DNA of 64,000 nucleotides from Allobosea vaviloviae. Its GTDB lineage: Bacteria; Pseudomonadota; Alphaproteobacteria; Rhizobiales; Beijerinckiaceae. This document shows positions 1-8,968 of the stretch, piece by piece. The notes beneath the pieces are model-generated. The model made no database searches, was not told the origin of the DNA, and saw only the letters and a program-made list of their open reading frames with translations. How positions within the stretch are numbered: the stretch's first letter is position 1; every line of letters starts with the position of its first letter. The position numbers and the translations under genes were made by a program. The DNA lies in the NCBI RefSeq assembly GCF_001298265.1, contig NZ_LGSZ01000048.1, positions 248,001 to 312,000 on the forward strand. Direction: 5' to 3'.

Positions 1-1104
1 AACCAGTACTTCTGGTGGGCCTATCATTTCGACGGCAAAAGCTCAGTGACCTGGGTCGACGAAAACAACAAGATGACCGGGAGCGGAACCTACAAGATCA
101 CCGGCAATGTCATGAAAATGACGTGGTTCAAATCGGCCACGACCGAGTCCTGGGATGTCCCGATCGACACGAACAACTGGACCGGCCGCTGCCGAATGAA
201 GGGACTGGACTATCAACTCGTCGCCAAGGCGCGAAATTTCAAGCCGGCGCCGGAGGACGAGATCGAGCCCGCCTATCAGGAGATCAGGTCGCCGGCGGAA
301 AAGACCGCGATGCTGGAGCAGTGCTCGCAGGCACTCGGCTACATCGTGCACTCGCAGACCAATATGGAAATCTGGTTGAGCACCGTCGCGATCTGTTACG
401 GCAGCGCCTATCAGTCCTTCAACTCGGTCATGAACGAGATCTCGGCCACGCAGAAGCTCGCTTACGACGTCCTGCTTCAGCTCTCGCTCGCATTTCTGGG
501 AGGGGCTGGCGGCGCCGCGGCCGGGCTGGTGGCCGGAAAGGTCGTCAAGGAGGTGATGGCAAGCGCAGCGGGCCAGAGCTTTATCATCGACGGCATCAAG
601 GACATGGCCAAGTACTCGATCCGTACCACCGGAGCGGAGGTCTTCAAAGCGCGGAACGGCGCTCGAATGCCGGTCGAACCTTTCCTTTGGAAGGAGAACG
701 TCAGGCGCGTCGTGCTGGCCGAATTCGGTCTTGCCACAGCGGGGCTGAATTTCTGGCGCGAGGGCATCAACAATGACAACGACTATCTTCCTGCCGGGTT
801 CGATCCGCTCGCCGAAATCAAGCAGGACCTCCAGATCACGGCCAACGGGCAGCGGATTCCAGTCAACAATCTGCCGCCGCTCGACGAGAACGCGCTCCAG
901 TTCGCCTATGAACGCAGCTGGCTCGTAGGCTGGCTCGAAAAATGCGCCGACAGCGTCACGGTCATACCCGGCGTACGCGCTTCGGTTGCCGACACCCTGA
1001 CCGACTACGGTCTCAGGATCGGGGTCTCGAACATCAGACAGCTGGTCAAGAACGCCATTCCGATCGACTACGACCCGATGCTGATATACGGCGCGCCGCA
1101 ATAG
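1..1104 (+). CDS. Hypothetical protein, 5' end outside the window
   Basis: The reading frame is open from base 1 (first residues NQYFWWAYHF) and ends at a TAG at 1102-1104, so the N-terminus lies upstream; the GTG at 46 is probably internal. I do not recognise the family. The first ~75 visible residues are rich in aromatic and beta-branched residues (GSGTYKITGNVMKMTWF) and look like a beta domain. Around visible residue 170 there is a hydrophobic glycine- and alanine-rich stretch (LAFLGGAGGAAAGLVAG) resembling a glycine zipper or membrane-inserting helix. The rest looks soluble and mixed alpha/beta. It converges on lepA, 18 bp away. A secreted effector or pore-forming protein is one possibility, but nothing in the window shows its neighbours on the 5' side. 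Confidence 0.75.
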   Translation, partial: NQYFWWAYHFDGKSSVTWVDENNKMTGSGTYKITGNVMKMTWFKSATTESWDVPIDTNNWTGRCRMKGLDYQLVAKARNFKPAPEDEIEPAYQEIRSPAEKTAMLEQCSQALGYIVHSQTNMEIWLSTVAICYGSAYQSFNSVMNEISATQKLAYDVLLQLSLAFLGGAGGAAAGLVAGKVVKEVMASAAGQSFIIDGIKDMAKYSIRTTGAEVFKARNGARMPVEPFLWKENVRRVVLAEFGLATAGLNFWREGINNDNDYLPAGFDPLAEIKQDLQITANGQRIPVNNLPPLDENALQFAYERSWLVGWLEKCADSVTVIPGVRASVADTLTDYGLRIGVSNIRQLVKNAIPIDYDPMLIYGAPQ

Positions 1105-1122
1105 GCGCGGGGATGACAGCGC

Positions 1123-2928
1123 TCAAGAATCCATCTTCAGCGCCGCGATGAAGGCTTCCTGCGGGATTTCGACCTTGCCGAACTGCCGCATCTTCTTCTT
1201 GCCTTCCTTCTGCTTGTCCAGAAGCTTGCGCTTGCGCGAGGCATCGCCGCCATAGCACTTGGCCGTGACGTCCTTGCGCAGCGCGCGGATGGTCTCGCGT
1301 GCGATGATCTTGCCGCCGATCGCCGCCTGGACGGGGATCTGGAACATGTGCGGCGGGATCAGGTCCTTGAGCTTCTCGCACATGGCGCGACCGCGGGCAT
1401 CCGCGCGTGAGCGGTGGACCAGCATGGACAAGGCGTCCACCGGCTCGGCATTGACAAGGATCGACATGCGCACGAGGTCGCCCTCGCGATAGTCGGTGAT
1501 GGCATAGTCGAAGGAGGCATAGCCCTTCGAGATCGACTTCAGCCGGTCGTAGAAGTCGAACACCACCTCGTTCAGCGGCAGGTCGTAGATGACCTTGGCG
1601 CGCGAGCCGACATAGGACAGGTCGGTCTGAACGCCGCGACGGTCCTGGCAGAGCTTCAGGACCGAGCCGAGATATTCGTCGGGCGTAAAGATCGTCGCCT
1701 TGATCCAGGGCTCCTCGATCGTCTCGATCTTCATGACGTCGGGCATATCGGCGGGGTTGTGCAGTTCCAGCACCGTGCCGTCGCGCAGGTTCAGGTGATA
1801 GACCACCGAGGGCGCGGTCGAGATCAGGTTGAGGTTGAACTCGCGCTCCAGCCGCTCCTGGATGATCTCCAGATGCAGCAGCCCGAGGAAGCCGCAGCGG
1901 AAGCCGAAGCCGAGCGCGGCGGAGGTTTCCATCTCGTAGGAGAAGCTGGCGTCGTTCAGGCGCAGGCGCGACATGGCGGAGCGCAGCACCTCGAAATCGG
2001 CGGCATCGACCGGGAAGATGCCGCAGAACACCACCGGCTGCACCGGCTTGAAGCCCGGCAGCGCCTGCGGCGTCTGGCGTTTCTCGTCGGTGATGGTGTC
2101 GCCGACCGCCGTGTCCGCGACCTCCTTGATCGAGGCGGTGAAGAAGCCGACCTCGCCGGGGCCGAGTTCCTTGACCTCGGTCATCTTGGGCTTGAACACG
2201 CCGACGCGATCGACGCCATAGGAGGCGTTGGCGCGCATCATGCGGATGGTCATGTTCTTCTTGAGCACGCCGTCGATGACGCGCACGAGCACGACGACGC
2301 CGAGATAGGCGTCATACCAGCTGTCGACCAGCAGGCACTTCAGCGGCGCGTCGAGATCGCCCTTGGGCGCGGGCAGCTTCTGGACGATCGCCTCCAGCAC
2401 GCCCTCGATGTTGATGCCGGTCTTGGCCGAGATCGGCACGGCCTCCGAGGCGTCGAGCCCGATCACGTCCTCGATCTGCTGCTTGATGCGCTCGGGTTCG
2501 GCGGCGGGCAGGTCGATCTTGTTGAGGACGGTGACGATCTCGTGGCCGGCGTCGAGCGCCTGGTAGACATTCGCCAGCGTCTGCGCCTCGACGCCCTGCG
2601 ACGCATCGACGACCAGGAGCGAACCCTCGCAGGCGGCGAGCGACCGAGAGACCTCATAGGCGAAGTCGACATGGCCGGGCGTGTCCATCAGGTTCAGGAT
2701 GTAATCCTTGCCGTCCTGGGCTCGGTAGTCGAGCCGCACGGTCTGCGCCTTGATGGTGATGCCGCGCTCCTTCTCGATATCCATCGAGTCGAGCATCTGC
2801 TCGCTCATGTCGCGCGCCGCCACCGTGCCGGTGGTCTGGATCAGCCGGTCGGCCAGCGTCGACTTGCCGTGGTCGATATGCGCCACGATCGAGAAATTGC
2901 GGATGTTGTCGAAGGTCTTCGTGCTCAT
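1123..2928 (-). CDS. lepA: Elongation factor 4 (LepA)
   Basis: Cytoplasmic translational GTPase acting on the ribosome (back-translocation or initiation quality control). At 601 aa it has the normal family length. G-domain motifs are clear: P-loop AHIDHGKST at residues 16-24, then RGITIKAQ (G2), DTPGHVDF (G3), NKID (G4) and SAKTG (G5). The C-terminus has the LepA-specific CTD with [17 protein letters not shown] and a lysine-rich tail ([20 protein letters not shown]). The start is ATG at 2928. It appears to be a single-gene unit converging on the gene at the window edge. The signal peptidase gene lepB, its neighbour in enterobacteria, is not adjacent here. Confidence 0.98.
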   Translation of the reverse strand: MSTKTFDNIRNFSIVAHIDHGKSTLADRLIQTTGTVAARDMSEQMLDSMDIEKERGITIKAQTVRLDYRAQDGKDYILNLMDTPGHVDFAYEVSRSLAACEGSLLVVDASQGVEAQTLANVYQALDAGHEIVTVLNKIDLPAAEPERIKQQIEDVIGLDASEAVPISAKTGINIEGVLEAIVQKLPAPKGDLDAPLKCLLVDSWYDAYLGVVVLVRVIDGVLKKNMTIRMMRANASYGVDRVGVFKPKMTEVKELGPGEVGFFTASIKEVADTAVGDTITDEKRQTPQALPGFKPVQPVVFCGIFPVDAADFEVLRSAMSRLRLNDASFSYEMETSAALGFGFRCGFLGLLHLEIIQERLEREFNLNLISTAPSVVYHLNLRDGTVLELHNPADMPDVMKIETIEEPWIKATIFTPDEYLGSVLKLCQDRRGVQTDLSYVGSRAKVIYDLPLNEVVFDFYDRLKSISKGYASFDYAITDYREGDLVRMSILVNAEPVDALSMLVHRSRADARGRAMCEKLKDLIPPHMFQIPVQAAIGGKIIARETIRALRKDVTAKCYGGDASRKRKLLDKQKEGKKKMRQFGKVEIPQEAFIAALKMDS

Positions 2929-2983
2929 GGGCGCGGGAATAGCAGCGATGCCGCATCACGCCAAGCTTTTGCGGCGTTCGCGG

Positions 2984-3769
2984 CTATTCCGCCGCGGCGA
3001 GCTGCGGAGGCGTGGGAGAAGGCTCCTCCGCCCAGGTCAAGGCGCGGTAGTCGAAGCCGCTCTCCAGAGTCGGCTTGACCACGGCGAAATAAGGCGAGAT
3101 GTCGAAATCGCGCGGCATATAGAGCGAATGATGCCTGATGTGCAGGATTTCCTCGAAATCCTCCGCATCCATCGCCTGCGCATATTCCACCGTCGGCAGA
3201 ACCGGATAGCGCGCCGCCTCAAAAGCCTGCGCGATCAGCGTCGAGCAGATCGCCCGCGTCGGGTCGCCCGAGCCCAGCGCGATCATGCGTCGGCGCCAGC
3301 GGGAGGGGACCAGCGGCACGGGGACGAGCCAGCGCAGCAGGTCAACGATGTTCTTGAGATCGTATTGGGTGCCGAGGCGGCCGAGCGCATAGGCGGCGAC
3401 GCTGGCGCAGCCCGCGGCGTCAAGCCCCTGCGGCCGGCAGATCCGTGTTCCGAAGGCGCCATATTTGGACAAGGGCGAAAGCACGCAGCCGACATCCATC
3501 TCGACCTCGACCAGGACGAGCGGCTCGCCATCCGGGCTGAACTGGTCGGTTTCACCGACGTAAAGGGCCGCGTGCGACCAAGTCGACTGGGTCAGATACT
3601 TGATCGCGGTCGAGACCTTCATGCCGCCCTCGACCAGCAGCACATCACCTGGCCTTAGCACGCTCCTGAGCCGCGCCAGCGCCTTCGCGTCGACCGGGCT
3701 GGCCTCCTGGCGATTGCGCGTAATGAAACGCACGACCGTCTGCCCAAGCCACTCGAGCCCCCTGTTCAT
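2984..3769 (-). CDS. YiiX/YebB-like permuted NlpC/P60-type cysteine peptidase family protein
   Basis: A 261-aa protein with the permuted papain-like arrangement: RPGDVLLVEGG then SHAALYVGE carrying the catalytic-type His in the N-terminal half, and TRAICSTLIAQAF carrying the Cys in the C-terminal half. This is the order seen in the YiiX/YebB group. The frame extends upstream to an ATG at 3820, but the ATG at 3769 has a strong Shine-Dalgarno (GGAGGAGAGCAGCC then ATG) and is preferred. There is no signal peptide or clear transmembrane segment. Substrate and biological role are unknown; hydrolase or amidase activity on lipids or peptides is family inference. It lies 55 bp upstream of lepA on the same strand, so co-transcription is possible. 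Confidence 0.75.
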   Translation of the reverse strand: MNRGLEWLGQTVVRFITRNRQEASPVDAKALARLRSVLRPGDVLLVEGGMKVSTAIKYLTQSTWSHAALYVGETDQFSPDGEPLVLVEVEMDVGCVLSPLSKYGAFGTRICRPQGLDAAGCASVAAYALGRLGTQYDLKNIVDLLRWLVPVPLVPSRWRRRMIALGSGDPTRAICSTLIAQAFEAARYPVLPTVEYAQAMDAEDFEEILHIRHHSLYMPRDFDISPYFAVVKPTLESGFDYRALTWAEEPSPTPPQLAAAE

Positions 3770-3978
3770 GGCTGCTCTCCTCCGTCTCGCTTCCGTCGAC
3801 GGCGCCATCTTCGGCGTCATTGACGTCTACCCTTGCGGCACACCGGTAAGTTTTCAGCAAATCGGGCGCCGTACCGCGCAATTCCGGTCGAGAGACTTCA
3901 AGTTGTAGTGAAAGCGAGGTTCATGCCGCCTACCCGTGAAAAGGCGGCGTTCGATGAGATCCTTACCCCGACCACGTT

Positions 3979-4021
3979 AATTCCATCAAGAGCCATTGTA
4001 ATTCCTATATAATGGAATATC
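3979..4021 (+). promoter_or_regulatory. Promoter and likely autoregulatory operator of the XRE-cupin gene
   Basis: A perfect -10 hexamer TATAAT lies at 4008-4013, inside an inverted repeat ATTCC-N8-GGAAT (4001-4018). A further ATTCCAT (3980-3986) is the exact inverse of ATGGAAT (4012-4018). The stretch is AT-rich in an otherwise GC-rich window. The ATG follows only 8 bp after the -10, so transcription would begin at or next to the start codon. Autoregulation by the downstream HTH protein is inference. Confidence 0.55.
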
Positions 4022-4624
4022 ATGGGTCTGATGGAGAAGCTGAACGACCTCGATCTCGACAAACGCCTGGGTGAGCGAATCAGGCGGCTGCGCCTCGCTG
4101 CCGGGATGACGCTCGACCAACTGTCCGAACGCTCGGGCGTCAGCCGCGCGATGATCTCGCGGGTCGAGAGGGGGGAATCGAGTCCGACGGCAGCGCTGCT
4201 GGACCGAATCTGCGCCGGTCTCGGGATCTTCCTGTCGGCGCTGTTTCGCGACGAGGACCATGGCGGCCCGCTGGTGCGGCGCGCGGATCAACCGGTCTGG
4301 GCCGATCCGGCCAGCGGCTATGTCCGGCGCAATGTGTCGCCGGCGGGCACCGGCTCGGGCGTCGAGATCGTCGAGGTCGAGATGCCGGCCGGCGCGCGCG
4401 TCCTGCTCGACGCGGCTCGCAGCGCCCACAGGCTCGACCAGCAGGTCTGGGTTCTGGCCGGCGAGATGGTGATCATGTTCGGTGGCGCCGAGCACCGGCT
4501 GTCGGCCGGCGACTGCCTGCAGATGCTGCTCGACGGGCCGATCGCCTACCACAACCCCGGCAGCGTCTTGGCGCGCTATGCCGTCGTGCTGACCACGCCC
4601 GGCCGCGCGCCGCTCGAAGGATAA
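4022..4624 (+). CDS. XRE-family transcriptional regulator with C-terminal cupin domain
   Basis: A 200-aa protein. Residues ~15-70 form an XRE/Cro-type helix-turn-helix (IRRLRLAAGMTLDQLSERSG, VSRAMISRVERGESSPT). Residues ~110-195 form a small cupin (QQVWVLAGEMVIMFGG, LSAGDCLQM) that probably senses a small ligand. This architecture is common in regulators of amino-acid, polyamine or aldehyde metabolism, but the effector cannot be read from sequence. The ATG at 4022 has little Shine-Dalgarno and may be read from a leaderless transcript; an in-frame ATG at 4031 is the alternative. The GNAT gene begins 2 bp after its stop, so the two form an operon and the acetyltransferase is the likely regulatory target. 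Confidence 0.88.
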   Translation: MGLMEKLNDLDLDKRLGERIRRLRLAAGMTLDQLSERSGVSRAMISRVERGESSPTAALLDRICAGLGIFLSALFRDEDHGGPLVRRADQPVWADPASGYVRRNVSPAGTGSGVEIVEVEMPAGARVLLDAARSAHRLDQQVWVLAGEMVIMFGGAEHRLSAGDCLQMLLDGPIAYHNPGSVLARYAVVLTTPGRAPLEG

Positions 4625-4626
4625 CC

Positions 4627-5160
4627 ATGATGCCGGTGGACGAGCCCCTGGTCGAAACGCTTTCTCCCGACGCCGCCCGGGCGGCTATCCCGGCGCTGGT
4701 CGCGATCCTCGACGATTGCGTCGCCCATGGCGCCTCGGTCGGCTTCATGGCGTGGAATACGCCGGAGGACTATCGCGGTTTCTGGAGCGGGGTTGCAGGC
4801 GAGGTCGAAGCCGGCCGCACGATTCTTCTGGCTGCGCGCCTGGCCGGCGAGATCGTCGGCACGGCGCAGCTTCAGCTGATCGGCAAACCCAACCAGCCGC
4901 ACCGGGCCGAGGTCGCCAAGGTGCTCGTCCATTCGCGGGCGCGCCGGCGTGGGATCGGCGAGGCGCTGATGCAGGTGGTCGAAGCCGAGGCCCGCAAGGC
5001 CAGGCGCGACCTGCTGGTGCTCGACAGCGACGAGGGGGGCGCGGCGCGGCGGCTCTACAATCGGCTCGGCTGGACGGAAGCCGGCACGATCCCCCGGTTC
5101 GCGCTGTTGCCGGACGGCCGCTTCTGCGGCTCGACCTTCTTCTACAAATCGCTCGCCTGA
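4627..5160 (+). CDS. GNAT family N-acetyltransferase
   Basis: A 177-aa single-domain acetyl-CoA-dependent acetyltransferase. The acetyl-CoA pyrophosphate-binding motif A is visible as SRARRRGIGEALM (the Q/RxxGxG/A loop) near residues 102-114, followed by LLVLDSDEGGAARRLYNRLGW, the usual motif B region. The N-terminal part (GFMAWNTPEDYRGFW) would form the acceptor site. The substrate is unknown. It is coupled to the XRE-cupin gene (2-bp gap) and converges on a DUF3297 gene, from which it is separated by 9 bp. Length is typical for small-molecule GNATs that modify amines, amino acids or antibiotics. Confidence 0.88.
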   Translation: MMPVDEPLVETLSPDAARAAIPALVAILDDCVAHGASVGFMAWNTPEDYRGFWSGVAGEVEAGRTILLAARLAGEIVGTAQLQLIGKPNQPHRAEVAKVLVHSRARRRGIGEALMQVVEAEARKARRDLLVLDSDEGGAARRLYNRLGWTEAGTIPRFALLPDGRFCGSTFFYKSLA

Positions 5161-5169
5161 AGCGGGCCG

Positions 5170-5427
5170 TCAGGCCTCGGGCTCGGGCTCAGCTTGGCGG
5201 AAATAGGGCTCGACCTCGCCCTTGAGCTTCACCGTCATCGGATTGCCGAAGCGGTCCTTGGCGTTGCCGGCGGTCAGGCGGACCCAGCCCTCGCTGACGC
5301 AGTATTCCTCGACATTGGTCTTCTCGACGCCCTTGAAGCGGATGCCGATGTCCCGCGCGAGCAACTCCTCGTCGTAGAAGGGGCTGTTGGGGTTGGAGGA
5401 GAGGCGGTCAGGCAGGGTGTCGGTCAT
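5170..5427 (-). CDS. DUF3297 family protein
   Basis: A small 85-aa protein beginning MTDTLPDRLSSNPNSPFYDE and matching the short proteobacterial DUF3297 family (GIRFKGVEKTNVEEYCVSEGW, RFGNPMTVKLKGEVEPYF). Function is uncharacterised. The frame stays open to 5511, but the start at 5427 gives the family-typical N-terminus and has an AAGG about 10 bases upstream. The acidic tail (AEPEPEA) is unremarkable. It appears to be a single gene between the convergent acetyltransferase and the ankyrin gene. Confidence 0.85.
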   Translation of the reverse strand: MTDTLPDRLSSNPNSPFYDEELLARDIGIRFKGVEKTNVEEYCVSEGWVRLTAGNAKDRFGNPMTVKLKGEVEPYFRQAEPEPEA

Positions 5428-5523
5428 GATGTCTGGCCTTGCAAAGCATGATCTGGGCGCGAGGAGGCTCGCTGTTGCGGCAGAGGTAGCGCGATCCGGC
5501 GGCGATGCCAAATCCGCCGGAGA

Positions 5524-6183
5524 TCAACGTCCGCCGGCCTGCTCGATCAACGCCGCGACCGCACGCTGGCCTTTCTGGCGGGCATGCGCCAGCGGCGTCA
5601 CGCCGTCCTTGTCGGGCCGGCTCGGATCGGCACCGGCGGCCAGAACCAGCTTCGCCACCTCCTGATGGCGCGGGCCGCCGTCACCGAGGATCACGATCTC
5701 CAGCAGGCAGGTCCAGCCGAGATCATTGACGTGGTCGACGTCGATGCCGCTGGTCAGGAGAAGCTTCACAGCCTCGACATGGGCGCGTTCGCAGGCGGGG
5801 ATGAGCGCATTGCCGCCATAGCGGTTGCGGATCGTCAGATCGGGCTTGCGCGGCAGCATCGCCGCGATGATCTCGGCACGCCCCGATGCGCCGGCCAGAA
5901 GCCAGGGCGTATCGCGATTGGCGGCCTGCGTATTCGGGCTCGCGCCGGCTTCGAGCAGGGCATGGGCGACCGCGACATGGTTTCCCGCAACCGCAAGCAG
6001 CAGGGCACTGCGCCGCTGAGCGTCCTGCGCTTCGAGCGCCGCCCCGGCCGCGATGAGACGGGCCACCTCACCGGCGCGACCTGCGGCGGCGGCATCGATC
6101 AGGGCGGATTCCGTTGCGCCGGCGGCCGTCGTCATCAGCATCAAACCCAGAATGGCGCTGCGCAGACGGCGCGCGCTGCTCAC
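5524..6183 (-). CDS. Ankyrin-repeat protein, probably periplasmic
   Basis: A 219-aa protein. The first ~22 residues ([23 protein letters not shown]) look like a Sec signal peptide with an AGA cleavage site. The rest consists of about five ankyrin repeats, with recognisable cores such as [62 protein letters not shown] and [22 protein letters not shown]. The expected role is protein-protein interaction; the partner is unknown. The start is GTG at 6183, overlapping the hrcA stop by four bases (GTGA), so it should be translationally coupled to the heat-shock repressor. That suggests, but does not prove, an envelope stress role. Confidence 0.85.
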   Translation of the reverse strand: MSSARRLRSAILGLMLMTTAAGATESALIDAAAAGRAGEVARLIAAGAALEAQDAQRRSALLLAVAGNHVAVAHALLEAGASPNTQAANRDTPWLLAGASGRAEIIAAMLPRKPDLTIRNRYGGNALIPACERAHVEAVKLLLTSGIDVDHVNDLGWTCLLEIVILGDGGPRHQEVAKLVLAAGADPSRPDKDGVTPLAHARQKGQRAVAALIEQAGGR

Positions 6184-7265
6184 CGCCCGCCATCGAGCAA
6201 ACGCCCGACCACCTTCGCCGTGTAATCCACCATCGGCACGATGCGGGCATAGTTCAGCCGTGTCGGGCCGATGATGCCGACGACGCCGACGATGCGCTGC
6301 TCGGCGTCACGGAAGGGCGCCGCCACCATCGAGGAGCCCGACATCGAGAACAGCTTGTTCTCGGAGCCGATGAAGATGCGGACGCCGTCGCCGGCTTCGG
6401 CGCGGCTGAGAAGATCGATCACGTCGGTCTGCGTCTCGAGGTCGCCGAAGAGCAGACGGATGCGCTCGAGATCCTCCTGAGCCTTCAAATCCTCCAGCAG
6501 ATTGGCCTGGCCGCGCACGATCAGGTGGCGGTCGGAACTCGGCCCCGAGGCGGTGGCGATGCCGCTCTCCACCAGGCGTGCCGTCAGCGAATCCAGTTCG
6601 CTTTCCATCTGCGCCCGATGCTGGGCGATCTCGGCGCGCAATTCGCCCAGCGTCTTGCCCATGATGCGGGCGTTGAGGAAATTCGCGGCTTCCGTCAGCG
6701 CCGAGGCCGGCAGGCCGGGCGGCAAGGCCAGCAGCCGGTTCTCGACCGTGCCGTCATCGGCGACCAGAACGACCAATGCGCGCGCCGGATCGAGCCTGAC
6801 GAACTCGATGTGCTTCAGCCGCGCATTGGCCTTGGTGGTGACGACGACGCCGGCGCCACGCGACAGGCCCGACAAAAGCGCGGACGCCTCCGTCAGCGTG
6901 CCGTCGAGGGTGCGCCCTGTCGCGGCCGCCTTCATCTGCGCCTCGATCCGCGCGCGCTCGTCCGAGGTCAGGTTGCCGACCTCCATCATCGCGTCGACGA
7001 AGAAGCGCAGGCCTCTCTCGGTCGGAAGGCGCCCCGCGGAGGTATGCGGCGCGTAGATCAGGCCGGCGAGCTCGAGATCGGTCATCACGTTGCGCACGGT
7101 CGCGGGCGACAGTGCCATCGGCAGCAGCCGGGCGATGTTGCGCGAGCCGACCGGCTCGCCGGTGGCGAGATAGCCGTCGACGATCTGGCGGAAAATCTCG
7201 CGCGACCGCTGATCGGTCTCGATCAAGCCGCTGGGGGATTCGGGACGTGGCGTGTGAGCGCTCAT
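6180..7265 (-). CDS. hrcA: Heat-inducible transcription repressor HrcA
   Basis: A 361-aa HrcA. The N-terminal winged helix ([26 protein letters not shown], then [19 protein letters not shown]) and the C-terminal conserved segments ([42 protein letters not shown]) are intact. It represses groESL and related operons by binding CIRCE elements; no CIRCE palindrome is seen in the intergenic region upstream (7266-7453). It is divergent from rph, which is the common alphaproteobacterial arrangement. grpE, often the next gene in this order, is replaced here by the ankyrin gene. Confidence 0.97.
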   Translation of the reverse strand: MSAHTPRPESPSGLIETDQRSREIFRQIVDGYLATGEPVGSRNIARLLPMALSPATVRNVMTDLELAGLIYAPHTSAGRLPTERGLRFFVDAMMEVGNLTSDERARIEAQMKAAATGRTLDGTLTEASALLSGLSRGAGVVVTTKANARLKHIEFVRLDPARALVVLVADDGTVENRLLALPPGLPASALTEAANFLNARIMGKTLGELRAEIAQHRAQMESELDSLTARLVESGIATASGPSSDRHLIVRGQANLLEDLKAQEDLERIRLLFGDLETQTDVIDLLSRAEAGDGVRIFIGSENKLFSMSGSSMVAAPFRDAEQRIVGVVGIIGPTRLNYARIVPMVDYTAKVVGRLLDGGR

Positions 7266-7353
7266 TGTCAGTGAAAAACCGGATGCGACATGGGGTTATT
7301 GTCGGCTTCCGCCCCAAAAGGATCAAGCGGAAACGAAATTCGGCGCACGCCCT

Positions 7354-7374
7354 CCCTCCCCCTCGTGGGGAGGG
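7354..7374. repeat. Short GC-rich hairpin (class D half-element)
   Basis: Stem CCCTCCCC / GGGGAGGG around a 5-base loop, in the 188-bp gap between divergent hrcA and rph. The composition matches the CCCTCTCC/GGAGAGGG modules of the larger class D elements near 17.7 kb and 35.8 kb, so this is probably a single-module relic. Confidence 0.5.
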
Positions 7375-7453
7375 GATAGGGGAAGAGCCCGACCTTGCTC
7401 CGTCGCACCCGACCGCCTACAAGCCGCCATCTCAAAACAATCAGGATACCGCC

Positions 7454-8170
7454 ATGCGACCCTCCAAACGCGCCGCAGACGAGATGCGCAAGGTCACGCT
7501 CGAACGCGGCGTGGTGCGCTATGCGGAAGGCTCCTGCATGGTCACCTTCGGCGAGACCAAGGTGCTGTGCGCGGCGACCGTCGAGGAAAAGGGTCCGCCC
7601 TGGCTACGCGGCACCGGCAAGGGCTGGGTCACTGCCGAATACGCGATGCTGCCGCGCGCCACGCATGAGCGCAATCGCCGCGAGGTCACCTCCGGCAAGC
7701 CGTCCGGCCGCACGCAGGAGATCCAGCGGCTGGTCGGGCGCTCGCTTCGCGCCGTGGTTGACCTGACCGCGATCGGCGAGCGCCAGATCGTCGTCGATTG
7801 CGACGTGCTCCAGGCCGATGGCGGCACCCGCACAGCCTCGATCACCGGCGCCTGGGTGGCGCTGCACGATGCGCTGAAATGGATGGAGGGCCGCTCCATG
7901 CTCAAAGGTCCGAACCCGCTGAAGGACCATGTCGCCGCGATCTCGTGTGGCATCGTCGCCGGCAATCCGGTGCTCGACCTCGACTATATCGAGGATTCCG
8001 GCGCTCAGACCGATGCGAATTTCGTCATCACCGGCTCGGGCGGCCTCGTCGAGGTCCAGGGCACGGCCGAGGGCGCGCCGTTTTCGGAGGAGGAGCTGAT
8101 GGCACTGCTCAAGCTCGCCAAGGGCGGGGTGAGCAAGCTGGTGGCACTGCAGAAGGCTGCGGTCGCTTAA
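7454..8170 (+). CDS. rph: Ribonuclease PH
   Basis: A 238-aa phosphate-dependent 3'-5' exoribonuclease that trims tRNA precursors. Family signatures are present: [17 protein letters not shown] at the N-terminus, [20 protein letters not shown] (phosphate-binding Arg region) and [20 protein letters not shown]. Length matches the hexameric RNase PH family. The ATG at 7454 is supported by the canonical N-terminus even though the frame is open much further upstream. rdgB and hemW follow on the same strand, separated by a class C palindromic element. Confidence 0.97.
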   Translation: MRPSKRAADEMRKVTLERGVVRYAEGSCMVTFGETKVLCAATVEEKGPPWLRGTGKGWVTAEYAMLPRATHERNRREVTSGKPSGRTQEIQRLVGRSLRAVVDLTAIGERQIVVDCDVLQADGGTRTASITGAWVALHDALKWMEGRSMLKGPNPLKDHVAAISCGIVAGNPVLDLDYIEDSGAQTDANFVITGSGGLVEVQGTAEGAPFSEEELMALLKLAKGGVSKLVALQKAAVA

Positions 8171-8203
8171 TAGGCCGATCATCACGCTTGCTCCGAACCA
8201 CAC

Positions 8204-8301
8204 CGTCATCCCGGACGCAGCGAAGCGGAGATCCGGGATCCATGCCTGAACCTTCCTCGGAAGCGCTCCGGCATGGATCCCGGGTCAAGCCCGGGATGAC
8301 G
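8204..8301. repeat. Class C intergenic palindromic element
   Basis: Outer arms CGTCATCCCGG at the left and CCGGGATGACG at the right, with inner complementary modules (GATCCGGGATCCATG and CATGGATCCCGGGT). Each half can fold on itself, and the whole can form one long hairpin. It lies between rph and rdgB. A shorter copy of the same class sits at 20565-20600. Confidence 0.75.
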
Positions 8302-8332
8302 GTGCGTTTCCGAGCCAAGAAGGGCTGGACTA

Positions 8333-8968
8333 GTGATTGAGCACCGCCTCCTTACCGGCAAGGTCGTGATCGCGACCCATAACAAGGGCAAGCTTGTCGA
8401 GATGCGCGAGCTGATGGCGCCTTACGGGATCGAACTGGTCTCGGCCGGCGAACTCGGCCTGCCCGAGCCCGACGAGACCGGCTACATGTTCTCCGAGAAC
8501 GCGGCGATCAAGGCGGTGGCGGCGGCCGAGGCGAGCGGGCTGCCGGCGCTGGCCGACGATTCAGGCATCTGCGTCGATGCGCTCGATGGCGCGCCGGGGC
8601 TGTTCTCGGCCAACTGGGCCGGGCCGGGCAAGGATTTCAAGCCGGCGATGGCGCGCGTGCTGGCCGAAATGGCCAAGCGTGGCGCGACGTCTCCTGAACA
8701 GCGCAAGGCGCATTTCGTCTCGGCGCTGGTGATCGCCTGGCCGGACGGGCATCAGGAGCTGTTCGAGGGCCGGGTTTACGGCACGATCGTCGACGCGCCA
8801 CGCGGCACGGGTGGCTTCGGCTACAACCCGATCTTCCAGCCCGAAGGCCACGACCAGACCTTCGCGGAGATGAGCACGACCATCAAGAGCGGACAGGCCG
8901 AGGCGCTCTCGCACCGGGCGCGCGCCTTCAAGCTGCTGGCAGCCGCCTGCCTGCGCAAACCGGCATGA
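8333..8968 (+). CDS. rdgB: dITP/XTP pyrophosphatase (non-canonical purine NTP phosphatase)
   Basis: A 211-aa Ham1/RdgB family enzyme that hydrolyses dITP, XTP and ITP to monophosphates, keeping deaminated purines out of nucleic acids. Motifs seen: VIATHNKGKLVEMRELM (substrate-binding N-terminus), LADDSGICVDALDG (metal/catalytic Asp), GTGGFGYNPIF and ALSHRARAF near the C-terminus. The start is GTG at 8333. Its TGA overlaps the hemW ATG by four bases, so the pair is translationally coupled. Confidence 0.96.
   Translation: MIEHRLLTGKVVIATHNKGKLVEMRELMAPYGIELVSAGELGLPEPDETGYMFSENAAIKAVAAAEASGLPALADDSGICVDALDGAPGLFSANWAGPGKDFKPAMARVLAEMAKRGATSPEQRKAHFVSALVIAWPDGHQELFEGRVYGTIVDAPRGTGGFGYNPIFQPEGHDQTFAEMSTTIKSGQAEALSHRARAFKLLAAACLRKPA

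Noticed and set aside
1414-3078. Long antisense ORF (554 codons) over lepA
   Set aside because: High-GC shadow of a highly conserved gene; low-complexity Asp/His/Arg-rich product with no family resemblance.
7266-7453. Possible CIRCE element upstream of hrcA
   Set aside because: No TTAGCACTC-N9-GAGTGCTAA-like palindrome is present; only a GC hairpin is seen.
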